Assembly: GCA_947461125.1 (NCBI GenBank)
Contig: CANHHX010000002.1
Coordinates: forward strand, 1-64,000
Source: Bacteroidota bacterium
GTDB taxonomy: Bacteria > Bacteroidota > Bacteroidia > Chitinophagales > Chitinophagaceae
Direction: 5' to 3'
DNA: 64,000 nucleotides
Part shown: positions 8,047-15,745 of the stretch, one piece after another
Layout: each line of letters opens with the position of its first letter
Position numbering within the stretch: position 1 is the stretch's first letter
Translations under genes and position numbers: made by a program
The notes under the pieces: model-generated
Told to the model about the DNA's origin: nothing
Database searches by the model: none
What the model saw: only the letters and a program-made list of their open reading frames with translations

Positions 8047-9468
8047 TTATTTTAATTTTAACTGGACCACATTTTCGATGTGTAAGGTATGCGGAAACAT
8101 GTCTACCGGTTGAATTTTAGTGACCTCATATTTTTCATCAAGGAGGGCTAAATCTCTGGCCTGTGTAGCAGGGTTACAACTTACGTATACAATGGTGGGT
8201 GCTGCAATTTCTAATAATTTTTTTACGAGTTTATCGTGCATGCCGGCTCTGGGTGGATCTGTAATTATCACATCTGGCTTACCATGCGTAGCAAAAAAAG
8301 CGTCATCTACAATATCAATAACATCACCCGCAAAAAATGCAGTGTGATCTAAATGATTGAGTGCTGCATTTATTTTTGCATCTTCTATAGCGTCAGCAAC
8401 TACTTCTACGCCCACCACTTTTTTAGCGCCTTCACTTAAAAAAATTCCAATACTCCCAGTGCCACAATAAAGGTCATACACCACTTGCGACCCATCTAGT
8501 TCTGCAAATTCACGCGTAACTTGATAGAGCTTTTCGGCCTGCTTGGTATTGGTTTGAAAAAATGATTTAGGGCTAATTTTAAACGAAAACTTTTCTAGCT
8601 TTTCGGTGATGCTTCCATTTCCAAAATATGTTTTTGGATCCAGGTCATACAAACTGTCATTTCGTTTTGGATTGATGGTATACAGTAATGTAGTAATAGC
8701 CGGAAACGCTGCTAATAATTGATCGAGTAAAGCAAGGCGGTGCGGCTCATCTTCATAACCAAACACAACATTAATCATGAGTTCCCCGGTTGTGGTATTG
8801 CGCACAAACATATTGCGCAACCAACCCGTATGCTGTTTTACATCGTAAAAGGGTAGATCGTGATCGATTGCGTACTGTGCTACCATTTTACGAATGAGAT
8901 TGGTGGGCTCTTCTTGTAAATGGCAAGTATCTACCTCAACTACTTTATCAAAAAATCCACGCACATGAAATCCAGCGGCGCCAGGCTGATTGGAAAAATC
9001 GGCACCTGCTGCTTTTAAGGCTCTAAATTCTTCGGAAGGAATATATTTTTTTGTAGCAAACGTGTATTCCATTTTGTTGCGGTACAGTTCTGTTTGGCGC
9101 GCGCCTATAATCGGCTGGATGTCTGGGAGCTGTATGCGTCCAATTCTGGTTAAATTATCGGTTACTTGTTGTTGCTTGTACACGAGTTGTTTTGCATAAG
9201 GAAGCATTTGCCACTGGCATCCACCGCATACGCCAAAATGCGCACAAAAGGGTTGCACCCGGTCTTCAGAATAGGACCTATAAGCTACCACAAATCCCTC
9301 GGCCCAGTCGGTTTTATTTTTTTTAAGTTGTACGTCTACAACATCGCCAGGCACAGCGCCTTCAATAAATACCACTTTGCCATCTACACGGGCCAACGCC
9401 TTACCCTCGGCAGCATAATTTTCTACCAATACCTGTTCTAAAATGGGTTGTTTCTTTTGTTTTCTCAC
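8047..9468 (-). CDS. rlmD: 23S rRNA (uracil-5)-methyltransferase RlmD/RumA type
   Basis: SAM-dependent methyltransferase of the TrmA/RlmD family. An N-terminal TRAM domain is followed by an iron-sulfur cluster motif, CAHFGVCGGCQW, plus a later Cys. A Rossmann methyltransferase domain contains DLYCGTGSIGIFL, and the catalytic Cys is in YVSCNPATQARDL. The frame can be opened at a TTG at 9477, but that TTG is part of the -7 promoter box. The GTG at 9468 (RKQKKQPILEQV) fits the family N-terminus. The target uracil (1939 or another) is assigned by family only. Confidence 0.88.
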   Translation of the reverse strand: MRKQKKQPILEQVLVENYAAEGKALARVDGKVVFIEGAVPGDVVDVQLKKNKTDWAEGFVVAYRSYSEDRVQPFCAHFGVCGGCQWQMLPYAKQLVYKQQQVTDNLTRIGRIQLPDIQPIIGARQTELYRNKMEYTFATKKYIPSEEFRALKAAGADFSNQPGAAGFHVRGFFDKVVEVDTCHLQEEPTNLIRKMVAQYAIDHDLPFYDVKQHTGWLRNMFVRNTTTGELMINVVFGYEDEPHRLALLDQLLAAFPAITTLLYTINPKRNDSLYDLDPKTYFGNGSITEKLEKFSFKISPKSFFQTNTKQAEKLYQVTREFAELDGSQVVYDLYCGTGSIGIFLSEGAKKVVGVEVVADAIEDAKINAALNHLDHTAFFAGDVIDIVDDAFFATHGKPDVIITDPPRAGMHDKLVKKLLEIAAPTIVYVSCNPATQARDLALLDEKYEVTKIQPVDMFPHTLHIENVVQLKLK

Positions 9469-9474
9469 TGCATG

Positions 9475-9482
9475 CAAATATA
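9475..9482 (-). promoter_or_regulatory. -7 promoter box of rlmD
   Basis: TATATTTG on the minus strand matches TAnnTTTG. Only 6 bases separate it from the GTG start at 9468, which predicts a nearly leaderless message. No clear -33 TTG is seen. Confidence 0.45.
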
Positions 9483-9515
9483 AGACGCTTTGAGAGGCTG
9501 CATGGTCTAAATACC

Positions 9516-9523
9516 TAAATTTG
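9516..9523 (+). promoter_or_regulatory. -7 promoter box of the TlpA-like gene
   Basis: TAAATTTG matches TAnnTTTG and lies 16 bases before the ATG at 9540. A TTG at 9490-9492 is a loosely spaced -33 candidate. Confidence 0.4.
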
Positions 9524-9539
9524 CATAGAATTTAATAGT

Positions 9540-11000
9540 ATGAAGAATTTTTTAGCAAAATCTTGTTTAGCCCTAATTACAATACTTTGTTTGAGCAGCA
9601 CCATTGACGCACAAACCAAACCCGCTGGAAGACGCATTTCTATCAAGTTAAAGCCGCTAACCAATTGCAAAGTTTATATAGGAAGTTATTATGGTAAGAG
9701 TTTAGTACTCGTAGACTCGACAATGTTAGACGCCAGTGGACAAGGCGTATTTAAAGGAGATACTAAATTAACGAGTGGGGTTTACTTTGTGGTGACGCCG
9801 CAAGTTACCAAGCAGTTTGAGTTTTTAATGGACGATGTCCAACATTTTAATATTGAAGGTGATACCGCCATTAAAGAAAAAGCAACTATTACCGGTTCGC
9901 GCGACAACGATTTATTTAAAGCCTATATTGGTTTTTCTTCAGAAAAAGGACAACAATTACAAAACATACGAAACGAATTTAATGCTGCAAAAACCAAAGC
10001 CGATTCTACCCGCTTAGCAGATGAATACGGTAAAGTAGATAAGCTTGTAGAAGGCTATCGAAACGACATCGTAAAAAAGTATCCGGGCTCTTTACTCGCC
10101 ATGCTTTTTAGTGCGATGAAACGTCCTATAGCGCCTGCTGTGCCTATCGTTAACGGAAAACCCGATTCGTTGGCACCGTACCGTTTTGTAAAAAATCATT
10201 TTTGGGATGACGTACTTTTTAATGATGACAGACTTTTACGAACGCCTTTTTTTGAAGCCAAATTAGACGAGTATTTTAAGTACTATGTTTCTGCTGAGCC
10301 AGACTCTCTTATTGAAGAAGTGAAGTACATGTTACTGATGGCTAAAACAGGAAAAGAAATATATCCGTACCTGCTTACCAAGTTCACCAATAAATACATG
10401 GCTCCCGAATTTATGGGTCAAGACAAAGTGTTTGTGTATTTATTTGAAAATTTTTACGCCAAAGGAGACACGGTTATTTTAAATCCTGCGTCGCGAAAAA
10501 CAGTTACCGAAAGAGCGTATAGTTTAATGGCCAATCAACTCGGCTTACCTGCACCAACACTCGATTTGGTAGATTCGCTCGGCAAAGCTGTTTCACTCTA
10601 TAAGATTCCTTCAAATTTTACCATGGTCGTATTTTACGATCCCAATTGTGGACATTGCAAAGAAGAACTTCCAAGACTCGATTCTTTTTATAGAGCCAAG
10701 TGGAAAGGCCTTGGTATGACCATGCTAGGCGTAAATATTTACGATGCCGAACAAGCAGCTTGGAAAAAATTTGTAACAGAAAAGAACCTAAAAAATTGGA
10801 TTCACGCCTACCAAACAAAAGCCGCAAAAGAGGCAGATGAAAAAGCAGGCAGAGCCAATTACAGACAGCTTTACGATATCTATAAAACACCCACCGTTTA
10901 TTTGTTAGACAAAGACAAACGCATCATTGCCAAACAATTAACGATCGAACAGTTTGACGATATTATTCAGGTAAAAAGTAAAAAAATACCTACTAAATAA
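9540..11000 (+). CDS. Exported TlpA-like thioredoxin with long N-terminal domain
   Basis: 486-residue secreted protein with a signal peptide (about 1-24, ending IDAQ). A beta-rich DUF4369-like region (about 35-125) and a helical DUF5106-like middle (about 130-340) are followed by a thioredoxin domain. The redox motif is CGHC in FYDPNCGHCKEELP near residue 370, and the cis-Pro is in YKTPTVYLLD. It probably acts in periplasmic disulfide reduction or exchange. The partner is unknown. It ends immediately against the convergent metF stop. Confidence 0.85.
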   Translation: MKNFLAKSCLALITILCLSSTIDAQTKPAGRRISIKLKPLTNCKVYIGSYYGKSLVLVDSTMLDASGQGVFKGDTKLTSGVYFVVTPQVTKQFEFLMDDVQHFNIEGDTAIKEKATITGSRDNDLFKAYIGFSSEKGQQLQNIRNEFNAAKTKADSTRLADEYGKVDKLVEGYRNDIVKKYPGSLLAMLFSAMKRPIAPAVPIVNGKPDSLAPYRFVKNHFWDDVLFNDDRLLRTPFFEAKLDEYFKYYVSAEPDSLIEEVKYMLLMAKTGKEIYPYLLTKFTNKYMAPEFMGQDKVFVYLFENFYAKGDTVILNPASRKTVTERAYSLMANQLGLPAPTLDLVDSLGKAVSLYKIPSNFTMVVFYDPNCGHCKEELPRLDSFYRAKWKGLGMTMLGVNIYDAEQAAWKKFVTEKNLKNWIHAYQTKAAKEADEKAGRANYRQLYDIYKTPTVYLLDKDKRIIAKQLTIEQFDDIIQVKSKKIPTK

Positions 11001-11954
11001 TTACACCAATTCTTTAACGGCGTTAAAGATAACTTTTGGTTTTCCGAGTGTGTAATAGTGAAGTACAGGTACGCCAAATGCTTTAAGCTCCTTGCTTTGT
11101 TGTATCAACCATTCGGTTCCAACTTGTTCGCAATCGGCATCTGTTTTACATTTATTAATCGCATTAGATAGTTCTGTTGGAATGTCTACATGGAATATTC
11201 TTGGTAAAACAGAAAGTTGCTTTTTATTGGTAATAGGTTTAAGTCCAGGTATGATAGGAACGCTGATACCCATATCCCTACACGCTTTCACGAAATCATA
11301 AAATTTTTGATTGTCAAAAAACATTTGCGTCATGATATAGCTTGCGCCCTCATCCACTTTGTTTTTTAAGTGCTTTAAATCAATTTCTAAATTGGGTGCT
11401 TCAAAATGTTTTTCTGGATAGCCGGCAACACCCACACAAAACTTTGTTTGGCCGCCGTTTTTAATATCTTCATCTAAATAAACACCATTATTCATGTTAT
11501 TTACCTGCTTGATCAAATCAATAGCAAAATGATTGCCATCTTTTTCTGGCTCAAACGATGATTCATTTTTTGCAGCATCTCCTCTTAATACAAGTGCATT
11601 GTCTATACCTAAAAAGTCTAAATCAATCAGTGCATCTTCGGTTTCTCTTTTTGTAAATCCACCACAAATAATGTGTGGAATAGCATCTACTTGGTAATGG
11701 TTCATAATAGCCGCACAAATACCTACGGTACCTGGGCGCTTGCGCACTTCTACTTTTTCAAAAGTGCCATCTATTTTTTTCTTGAACATGGTTTCACTAC
11801 GGTGGTAGGTCACATTAATCCAAGAAGGCTTAAACTCCATTAAAGGGTCTAAATGTTCATATAAAGTATTGATGGTCTTACCTTTTAGCGGAGGTAACAC
11901 TTCAAAAGATATAAGGGTGTCTTTTGCCTGCTGTAAATGATCCGTTACTTTCAT
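11001..11954 (-). CDS. metF: Methylenetetrahydrofolate reductase
   Basis: Flavoprotein that reduces 5,10-methylene-THF to 5-methyl-THF for methionine synthesis; TIM-barrel of 317 residues. Family blocks include FEVLPPLKG near the N-terminus, NVTYHR, LVLRGD and YIMTQMFFD. The open frame extends to 12008, but the ATG at 11954 (MKVTDHLQQAKDTLISFEVLPP) fits the family start, and a TATATTTG box lies 21 bases upstream. The gene is divergent from lptB and has no methionine-pathway neighbour here. Confidence 0.93.
   Translation of the reverse strand: MKVTDHLQQAKDTLISFEVLPPLKGKTINTLYEHLDPLMEFKPSWINVTYHRSETMFKKKIDGTFEKVEVRKRPGTVGICAAIMNHYQVDAIPHIICGGFTKRETEDALIDLDFLGIDNALVLRGDAAKNESSFEPEKDGNHFAIDLIKQVNNMNNGVYLDEDIKNGGQTKFCVGVAGYPEKHFEAPNLEIDLKHLKNKVDEGASYIMTQMFFDNQKFYDFVKACRDMGISVPIIPGLKPITNKKQLSVLPRIFHVDIPTELSNAINKCKTDADCEQVGTEWLIQQSKELKAFGVPVLHYYTLGKPKVIFNAVKELV
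11011..11029. repeat. Perfect 9-1-9 palindrome at the tlpA-like/metF junction
   Basis: TCTTTAACG-G-CGTTAAAGA lies 10 bases past the stop of the TlpA-like gene and within the last codons of metF. Folded on the plus strand it makes an 8-bp hairpin followed by TAACTTTT, so it may end the upstream transcript. It may also be a chance product of metF coding sequence. Confidence 0.35.
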
Positions 11955-11975
11955 GATTGCTTGCTTTGTGGGGGG

Positions 11976-11983
11976 CAAATATA
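11976..11983 (-). promoter_or_regulatory. -7 promoter box of metF
   Basis: TATATTTG on the minus strand, 21 bases upstream of the ATG at 11954. It matches the Bacteroidota consensus. A -33 TTG (12006-12008 reversed) is spaced 22 bases away, wider than ideal. Confidence 0.45.
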
Positions 11984-12066
11984 AAAATTGTGTAGTAAAC
12001 AGGGGCAAAGGTATTATAAAAGGTTAAGATGCGCCAATACCTGATACACAAAAGGTCTAGATGTCC

Positions 12067-12074
12067 TATTTTTG
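12067..12074 (+). promoter_or_regulatory. -7 promoter box of lptB
   Basis: TATTTTTG fits TAnnTTTG and lies 15 bases before the TTG start at 12090. No -33 TTG is evident. Confidence 0.4.
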
Positions 12075-12089
12075 TAGAAACCATCTATT

Positions 12090-12860
12090 TTGAACGGAAT
12101 CATACATACAAGCGCACTCCAAAAAAGTTACAAGGGTAGAACCGTTGTAAACAATGTAAGCGTTACGGTTAAACAAGGTGAGATTGTGGGTTTACTCGGA
12201 CCCAATGGTGCTGGTAAAACAACTACTTTTTACATGGTGGTGGGTCTTATTAAGCCAGACGAAGGCACGGTATTTTTGAATGAAGAAGACATTACTAAAT
12301 TACCCATGTACAAGAGAGCACAAATGGGTATTGGTTATTTACCACAAGAAGCCAGTGTTTTTAGAAGCCTTAGTGTAGAAGATAATATTTTGGCGGTACT
12401 AGAAATGACTTCGCTTTCCAAAGAAGAAAGATTGTTAAAATTAGAATCTTTACTAGATGAATTTAATTTGCAACTCGTTCGTAAAAATAATGGCGATAGT
12501 TTAAGTGGTGGTGAAAGAAGAAGAACAGAAATAGCGAGAGCACTTGCGGTAGATCCAAAATTTATTTTATTAGATGAACCGTTTGCGGGTGTTGACCCAA
12601 TCGCAGTAGAAGATATTCAAACCGTAGTTGCAAAATTAAAAACAAAAAATATTGGGATTTTAATTACAGATCACAATGTAAATGAAACCTTATCCATTTG
12701 CGACAGAGCCTACCTTTTAATTGAAGGAAAAATTTTTAAGCACGGCACTGCCGAAGAATTAGCAGACGATGAAGACGTTAGACGTTTGTATTTAGGAACC
12801 AATTTTACGCTTCGTAGAAAAGATTGGATTATTGATATGGGAAAAGAAGCAAAGCTTTAA
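12090..12860 (+). CDS. lptB: LPS export ABC transporter ATP-binding protein LptB
   Basis: Cytoplasmic ATPase of the LptB2FG machine that extracts LPS from the inner membrane. It is 256 residues with intact Walker [10 protein letters not shown] (37-45), signature LSGGERRR (near 138), Walker [14 protein letters not shown] and H-loop ITDHN. The start is a TTG. An in-frame stop at 12075-12077 rules out anything further upstream except an ATT, and family members begin about here. A GH3-type gene follows after 5 bases and is probably co-transcribed. LptFG are not in the window. Confidence 0.93.
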   Translation: MNGIIHTSALQKSYKGRTVVNNVSVTVKQGEIVGLLGPNGAGKTTTFYMVVGLIKPDEGTVFLNEEDITKLPMYKRAQMGIGYLPQEASVFRSLSVEDNILAVLEMTSLSKEERLLKLESLLDEFNLQLVRKNNGDSLSGGERRRTEIARALAVDPKFILLDEPFAGVDPIAVEDIQTVVAKLKTKNIGILITDHNVNETLSICDRAYLLIEGKIFKHGTAEELADDEDVRRLYLGTNFTLRRKDWIIDMGKEAKL

Positions 12861-12865
12861 TTCAC

Positions 12866-14383
12866 ATGAAATTTTTAAGTCCTGCCATATCACGACTTGC
12901 CCTTTTAAGAATTGCGCATATTGAAAGATGGATTTCAAATCCTGTTGAAACGCAAAGAGAAGTGTTGCAAGATTTAATTACGCATGGACAGTATACTGCC
13001 TTTGGTAGAAAATATGGTTTCAACGAAATATTTACTGTTCGAAAATTTAAAGAAGCCGTTCCTATTAGTGAATATGAAGACCTGAAACCCTTTATTGATA
13101 GGCTTTTTGAGGGAGAAGAGCAAGTACTTTGGAACACGCCTGTAAAGTGGTTTGCAAAAAGTAGTGGCACTACTTCTGACAAAAGTAAATTCATTCCTAT
13201 CACCGAAGAAAGTTTAGAAGATTGTCATTACCAAGCAGCAAAAGATGTACTAGCCCTTTATTATAAATTTAATAATGATAGTGATTTACTAACTGGAAAA
13301 GGACTGGTGATTGGGGGGAGTCACCAAATTAGTAAATTCAACGATGACATAAGTGTAGGCGATTTAAGTGCCGTACTACTTCAAAATACACCCGTGTGGG
13401 CCAACTGGATACGTACACCAGAATTATCCATTGCACTCATGGATGAGTGGGAAACAAAAATTGAACAACTAGCACAATCTACCATTGAAGAAAATGTAAC
13501 CTCTATTTCTGGCGTTCCTACTTGGACACTTATACTCATCAAAAGAATTTTAGAAATTACAGGCAAGCAAACTTTAAAAGAAGTGTGGCCTAGTTTGGAA
13601 TTATATATTCATGGAGGTGTTTCATTTACGCCTTACAAAGAGCAGTTTCAAAAATTAATTGGACCTGGTTGTATCTATTTAGAAATGTACAACGCCTCCG
13701 AAGGTTTTTTTGCGGCACAAGATGACCCAAGTGCAGAAGGCATGCTTTTATTTTTAGACCATGGTATTTTTTATGAGTTCATGCCAACCGAAGAATATGG
13801 TAAAGAAAACCCACGCACCATTGGACTAGACAAAGTAGAACTAGATAAAAATTATGCGTTGGTAATTAGTACCAATGGAGGACTATGGCGCTATTTGGTA
13901 GGCGACACGGTTAAATTTACAAGTCTTGCTCCCTTCCGTATTGTCGTAACCGGCAGGCTCAAACAATTTATCAATGCTTTTGGAGAAGAAGTGATGGTCG
14001 ATAATACCGACAAAGCCATTGCAGCAGCAGCGGCCAGCACGGGACTCGTTGTTAAAGATTATACCGCGGCGCCCATCTATTTTGGAGATAAAAATCAAGG
14101 CGCACATGAATGGCTGATCGAATTTGAAAAGAAGCCTGAAAACCTAAGCGCCTTTACAACCGCTCTAGATCAGAACTTAAAATTAGTGAATAGCGACTAC
14201 GAAGCTAAACGCTACAAAGACATCGCACTTGGGCTTCCAAAAGTGACCGCCCTTCCGGAGGGATTGTTTCATACATGGCTCAAAAACAAAGGGAAACTGG
14301 GGGGGCAACATAAAGTGCCAAGACTCAGTAATGACCGCAGGTATATCGATGAATTATTGTTGCTTTTGCAACAATATACATAG
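12866..14383 (+). CDS. GH3 (auxin-responsive-promoter-like) family protein
   Basis: 505-residue member of the bacterial GH3 family, related to plant acyl-adenylate/amide synthetases of the ANL superfamily. Visible blocks are WFAKSSGTTSDKSKFIP (P-loop-like nucleotide motif near residue 97), YIHGGVSFTPY, YNASEGFFAAQ and LWRYLVGDTVKFT. It likely adenylates a carboxylate and joins it to an amine, but bacterial substrates are not established. It sits between lptB and fabG, which suggests an envelope or acyl-chain role (weak inference). A stem-loop overlaps its last codons. Confidence 0.85.
   Translation: MKFLSPAISRLALLRIAHIERWISNPVETQREVLQDLITHGQYTAFGRKYGFNEIFTVRKFKEAVPISEYEDLKPFIDRLFEGEEQVLWNTPVKWFAKSSGTTSDKSKFIPITEESLEDCHYQAAKDVLALYYKFNNDSDLLTGKGLVIGGSHQISKFNDDISVGDLSAVLLQNTPVWANWIRTPELSIALMDEWETKIEQLAQSTIEENVTSISGVPTWTLILIKRILEITGKQTLKEVWPSLELYIHGGVSFTPYKEQFQKLIGPGCIYLEMYNASEGFFAAQDDPSAEGMLLFLDHGIFYEFMPTEEYGKENPRTIGLDKVELDKNYALVISTNGGLWRYLVGDTVKFTSLAPFRIVVTGRLKQFINAFGEEVMVDNTDKAIAAAAASTGLVVKDYTAAPIYFGDKNQGAHEWLIEFEKKPENLSAFTTALDQNLKLVNSDYEAKRYKDIALGLPKVTALPEGLFHTWLKNKGKLGGQHKVPRLSNDRRYIDELLLLLQQYT
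14355..14376 (+). terminator. 9-4-9 stem-loop at the 3' end of the GH3 gene
   Basis: TATTGTTGC-TTTT-GCAACAATA is a perfect inverted repeat in the final Leu/Gln codons of the GH3 gene, 42 bases before fabG. It lacks a U-tract, so it may protect a 3' end or attenuate rather than terminate. Codon choice in a Leu-Leu-Leu-Gln-Gln run may partly explain it. Confidence 0.3.
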
Positions 14384-14418
14384 CTAAAATTCGTTCTACA
14401 TATCTATAATCACTGGAT

Positions 14419-15174
14419 ATGAAATTACTTGCAGGCAAAGTCTCTATTGTAACAGGAGCAGCACGTGGAATAGGTGCCGCAATCGCATTAAAATTAGCAG
14501 AACAAGGAAGCCATATCGCATTCACCTATGTTAGCAGCGGTAGTGCCGAAAAAGCAAATGCGTTAGTAAGCCAAATTGAAGCACTTGGCGTTAAAGCAAA
14601 GGCCTACCAGAGCAATGCGGGCGTTTTTGAAGAGTGCGAAACCTTTGTAAATGATGTAGTTGCAACATTTGGGACGGTAGATATTTGCGTGAACAATGCA
14701 GGCATTTCAAAAGATAATTTGCTGCTCCGCATGAACGAAGCGCAGTGGAATGAAGTGATGGACACGAACTTAAAGAGTGTCTTTAACATGACCAAGCAGG
14801 TAATCAGGCCCATGATGAAAGCCAAATCTGGTAGCATTATCAACATGAGTTCGATTATTGGCATTAGAGGCAATGCAGGCCAAAGTAGCTATGCAGCAAG
14901 TAAAGCGGGTATTATTGGATTTACAAAATCTGTGGCGCTAGAACTTGGAAGTAGAAATATTAGGTGTAATGCCATTGCCCCAGGTTTTGTTGAAACAGAT
15001 ATGACCCATTATTTAAAAGAAGGAGAAGCTGCTACTGCTTTTTTAAGCAAAATACCATTAGGCAGGTTTGGAAAGGCAGAAGAAATTGCCAATACCACGC
15101 TCTTTTTAGCAAGTGATATGAGCTCCTATGTAACTGGTCAGGTAATAAGCGCCTGCGGCGGTTTAAACATATAA
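14419..15174 (+). CDS. fabG: 3-oxoacyl-ACP reductase-like SDR (FabG family)
   Basis: 251-residue classical short-chain dehydrogenase that reduces 3-oxoacyl-ACP with NADPH in fatty acid elongation. TGAARGIGAA is the cofactor-binding loop, NNAG lies near residue 92, catalytic Ser is in NMSSIIG, and YAASK is the Tyr-Lys pair. The C-terminus has the GFVETDMT and CGGLNI blocks typical of FabG. Several SDRs share these motifs, but the match to FabG is strong along its whole length. It follows the GH3 gene on the same strand. Confidence 0.85.
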   Translation: MKLLAGKVSIVTGAARGIGAAIALKLAEQGSHIAFTYVSSGSAEKANALVSQIEALGVKAKAYQSNAGVFEECETFVNDVVATFGTVDICVNNAGISKDNLLLRMNEAQWNEVMDTNLKSVFNMTKQVIRPMMKAKSGSIINMSSIIGIRGNAGQSSYAASKAGIIGFTKSVALELGSRNIRCNAIAPGFVETDMTHYLKEGEAATAFLSKIPLGRFGKAEEIANTTLFLASDMSSYVTGQVISACGGLNI

Positions 15175-15263
15175 ATAAAATATTGATTATCAATATGTTG
15201 TCAAACAAACCCTATAAACATGTTAAACTATTTAACACCCTAATTGTTGTATTACCCGGGTAC

Positions 15264-15271
15264 TATATTTG
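15264..15271 (+). promoter_or_regulatory. -7 promoter box of the export cassette
   Basis: TATATTTG lies 9 bases before the ATG at 15281. A TTG at 15244-15246 is a -33 candidate at a short 17-base spacing. It is the only clear promoter found for the genes from 15281 to 20106. Confidence 0.5.
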
Positions 15272-15280
15272 CACATCATC

Positions 15281-15586
15281 ATGAAACGAAATTTAATCAA
15301 TATCATTTTAATAGGGGTACTCCTGATACAGGTCTTGCCCGTTCGTGAAATTGGTGAAATGCTATTTGACAATCAGCTAAATGAGGAAATTAATTGTTCA
15401 GGCGCGAGCATCAAAGAATTGAGCAAATGCAACGATTCATATGTTGACAATCAAGAACATATGGTTCAATACAACCCCAACGCGCACATTGGTTTAATTT
15501 CTTCCTATATAGCATTTCAAACGATCATACCTGTTCACCACACAAGTGATGTACTCGTCCCACCTCCCAACAAATTATTTGCATAA
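15281..15586 (+). CDS. Unknown small one-helix membrane or secreted protein
   Basis: 101 residues. A hydrophobic N-terminal helix (about 5-21) precedes a polar region with two cysteines, C39 and C50, and the tail ends with VHHTSDVLVPPPNKLFA. The track-like upstream ATG at 15269 lies inside the -7 box, so 15281 is preferred. I do not recognise a family. The helix could be an uncleaved anchor or a signal sequence, which places the rest outside the cytoplasm. It is the first gene of the putative export cassette. Confidence 0.55.
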   Translation: MKRNLINIILIGVLLIQVLPVREIGEMLFDNQLNEEINCSGASIKELSKCNDSYVDNQEHMVQYNPNAHIGLISSYIAFQTIIPVHHTSDVLVPPPNKLFA

Positions 15587-15637
15587 ACATATCTACTAGT
15601 TCAACTAGATCAATTTAGGTTTTATCAAATACAACAA

Positions 15638-15730
15638 ATGAAAAAATTATATACGCACCTAGATGAAAATCTTTCTGCATCGAATTTAGTTGAAATTGGA
15701 AATCAACACAAATGGCATGTTCAGAACTAG
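15638..15730 (+). CDS. 30-codon ORF directly upstream of the ABC exporter
   Basis: A small ORF beginning MKKLYTHLDENLSASNLVEI and ending with KWHVQN then TAG. It starts 51 bases after the previous gene and stops 15 bases before the transporter ATG. It has no hydrophobic segment and no double-glycine leader. It may encode the exported peptide or a leader peptide that affects expression of the downstream genes, or it may not be translated. No family is recognised. Confidence 0.4.
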   Translation: MKKLYTHLDENLSASNLVEIGNQHKWHVQN

Positions 15731-15745
15731 ACCCTTTATATAAAT

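Noticed and set aside
9469..9477. TTG start of rlmD at 9477
   Set aside because: The TTG is part of the -7 box and the residues before GTG at 9468 do not fit the family.
15269..15280. Upstream ATG at 15269 for the small membrane protein
   Set aside because: It overlaps the TATATTTG promoter box, so it would not be in the transcript.
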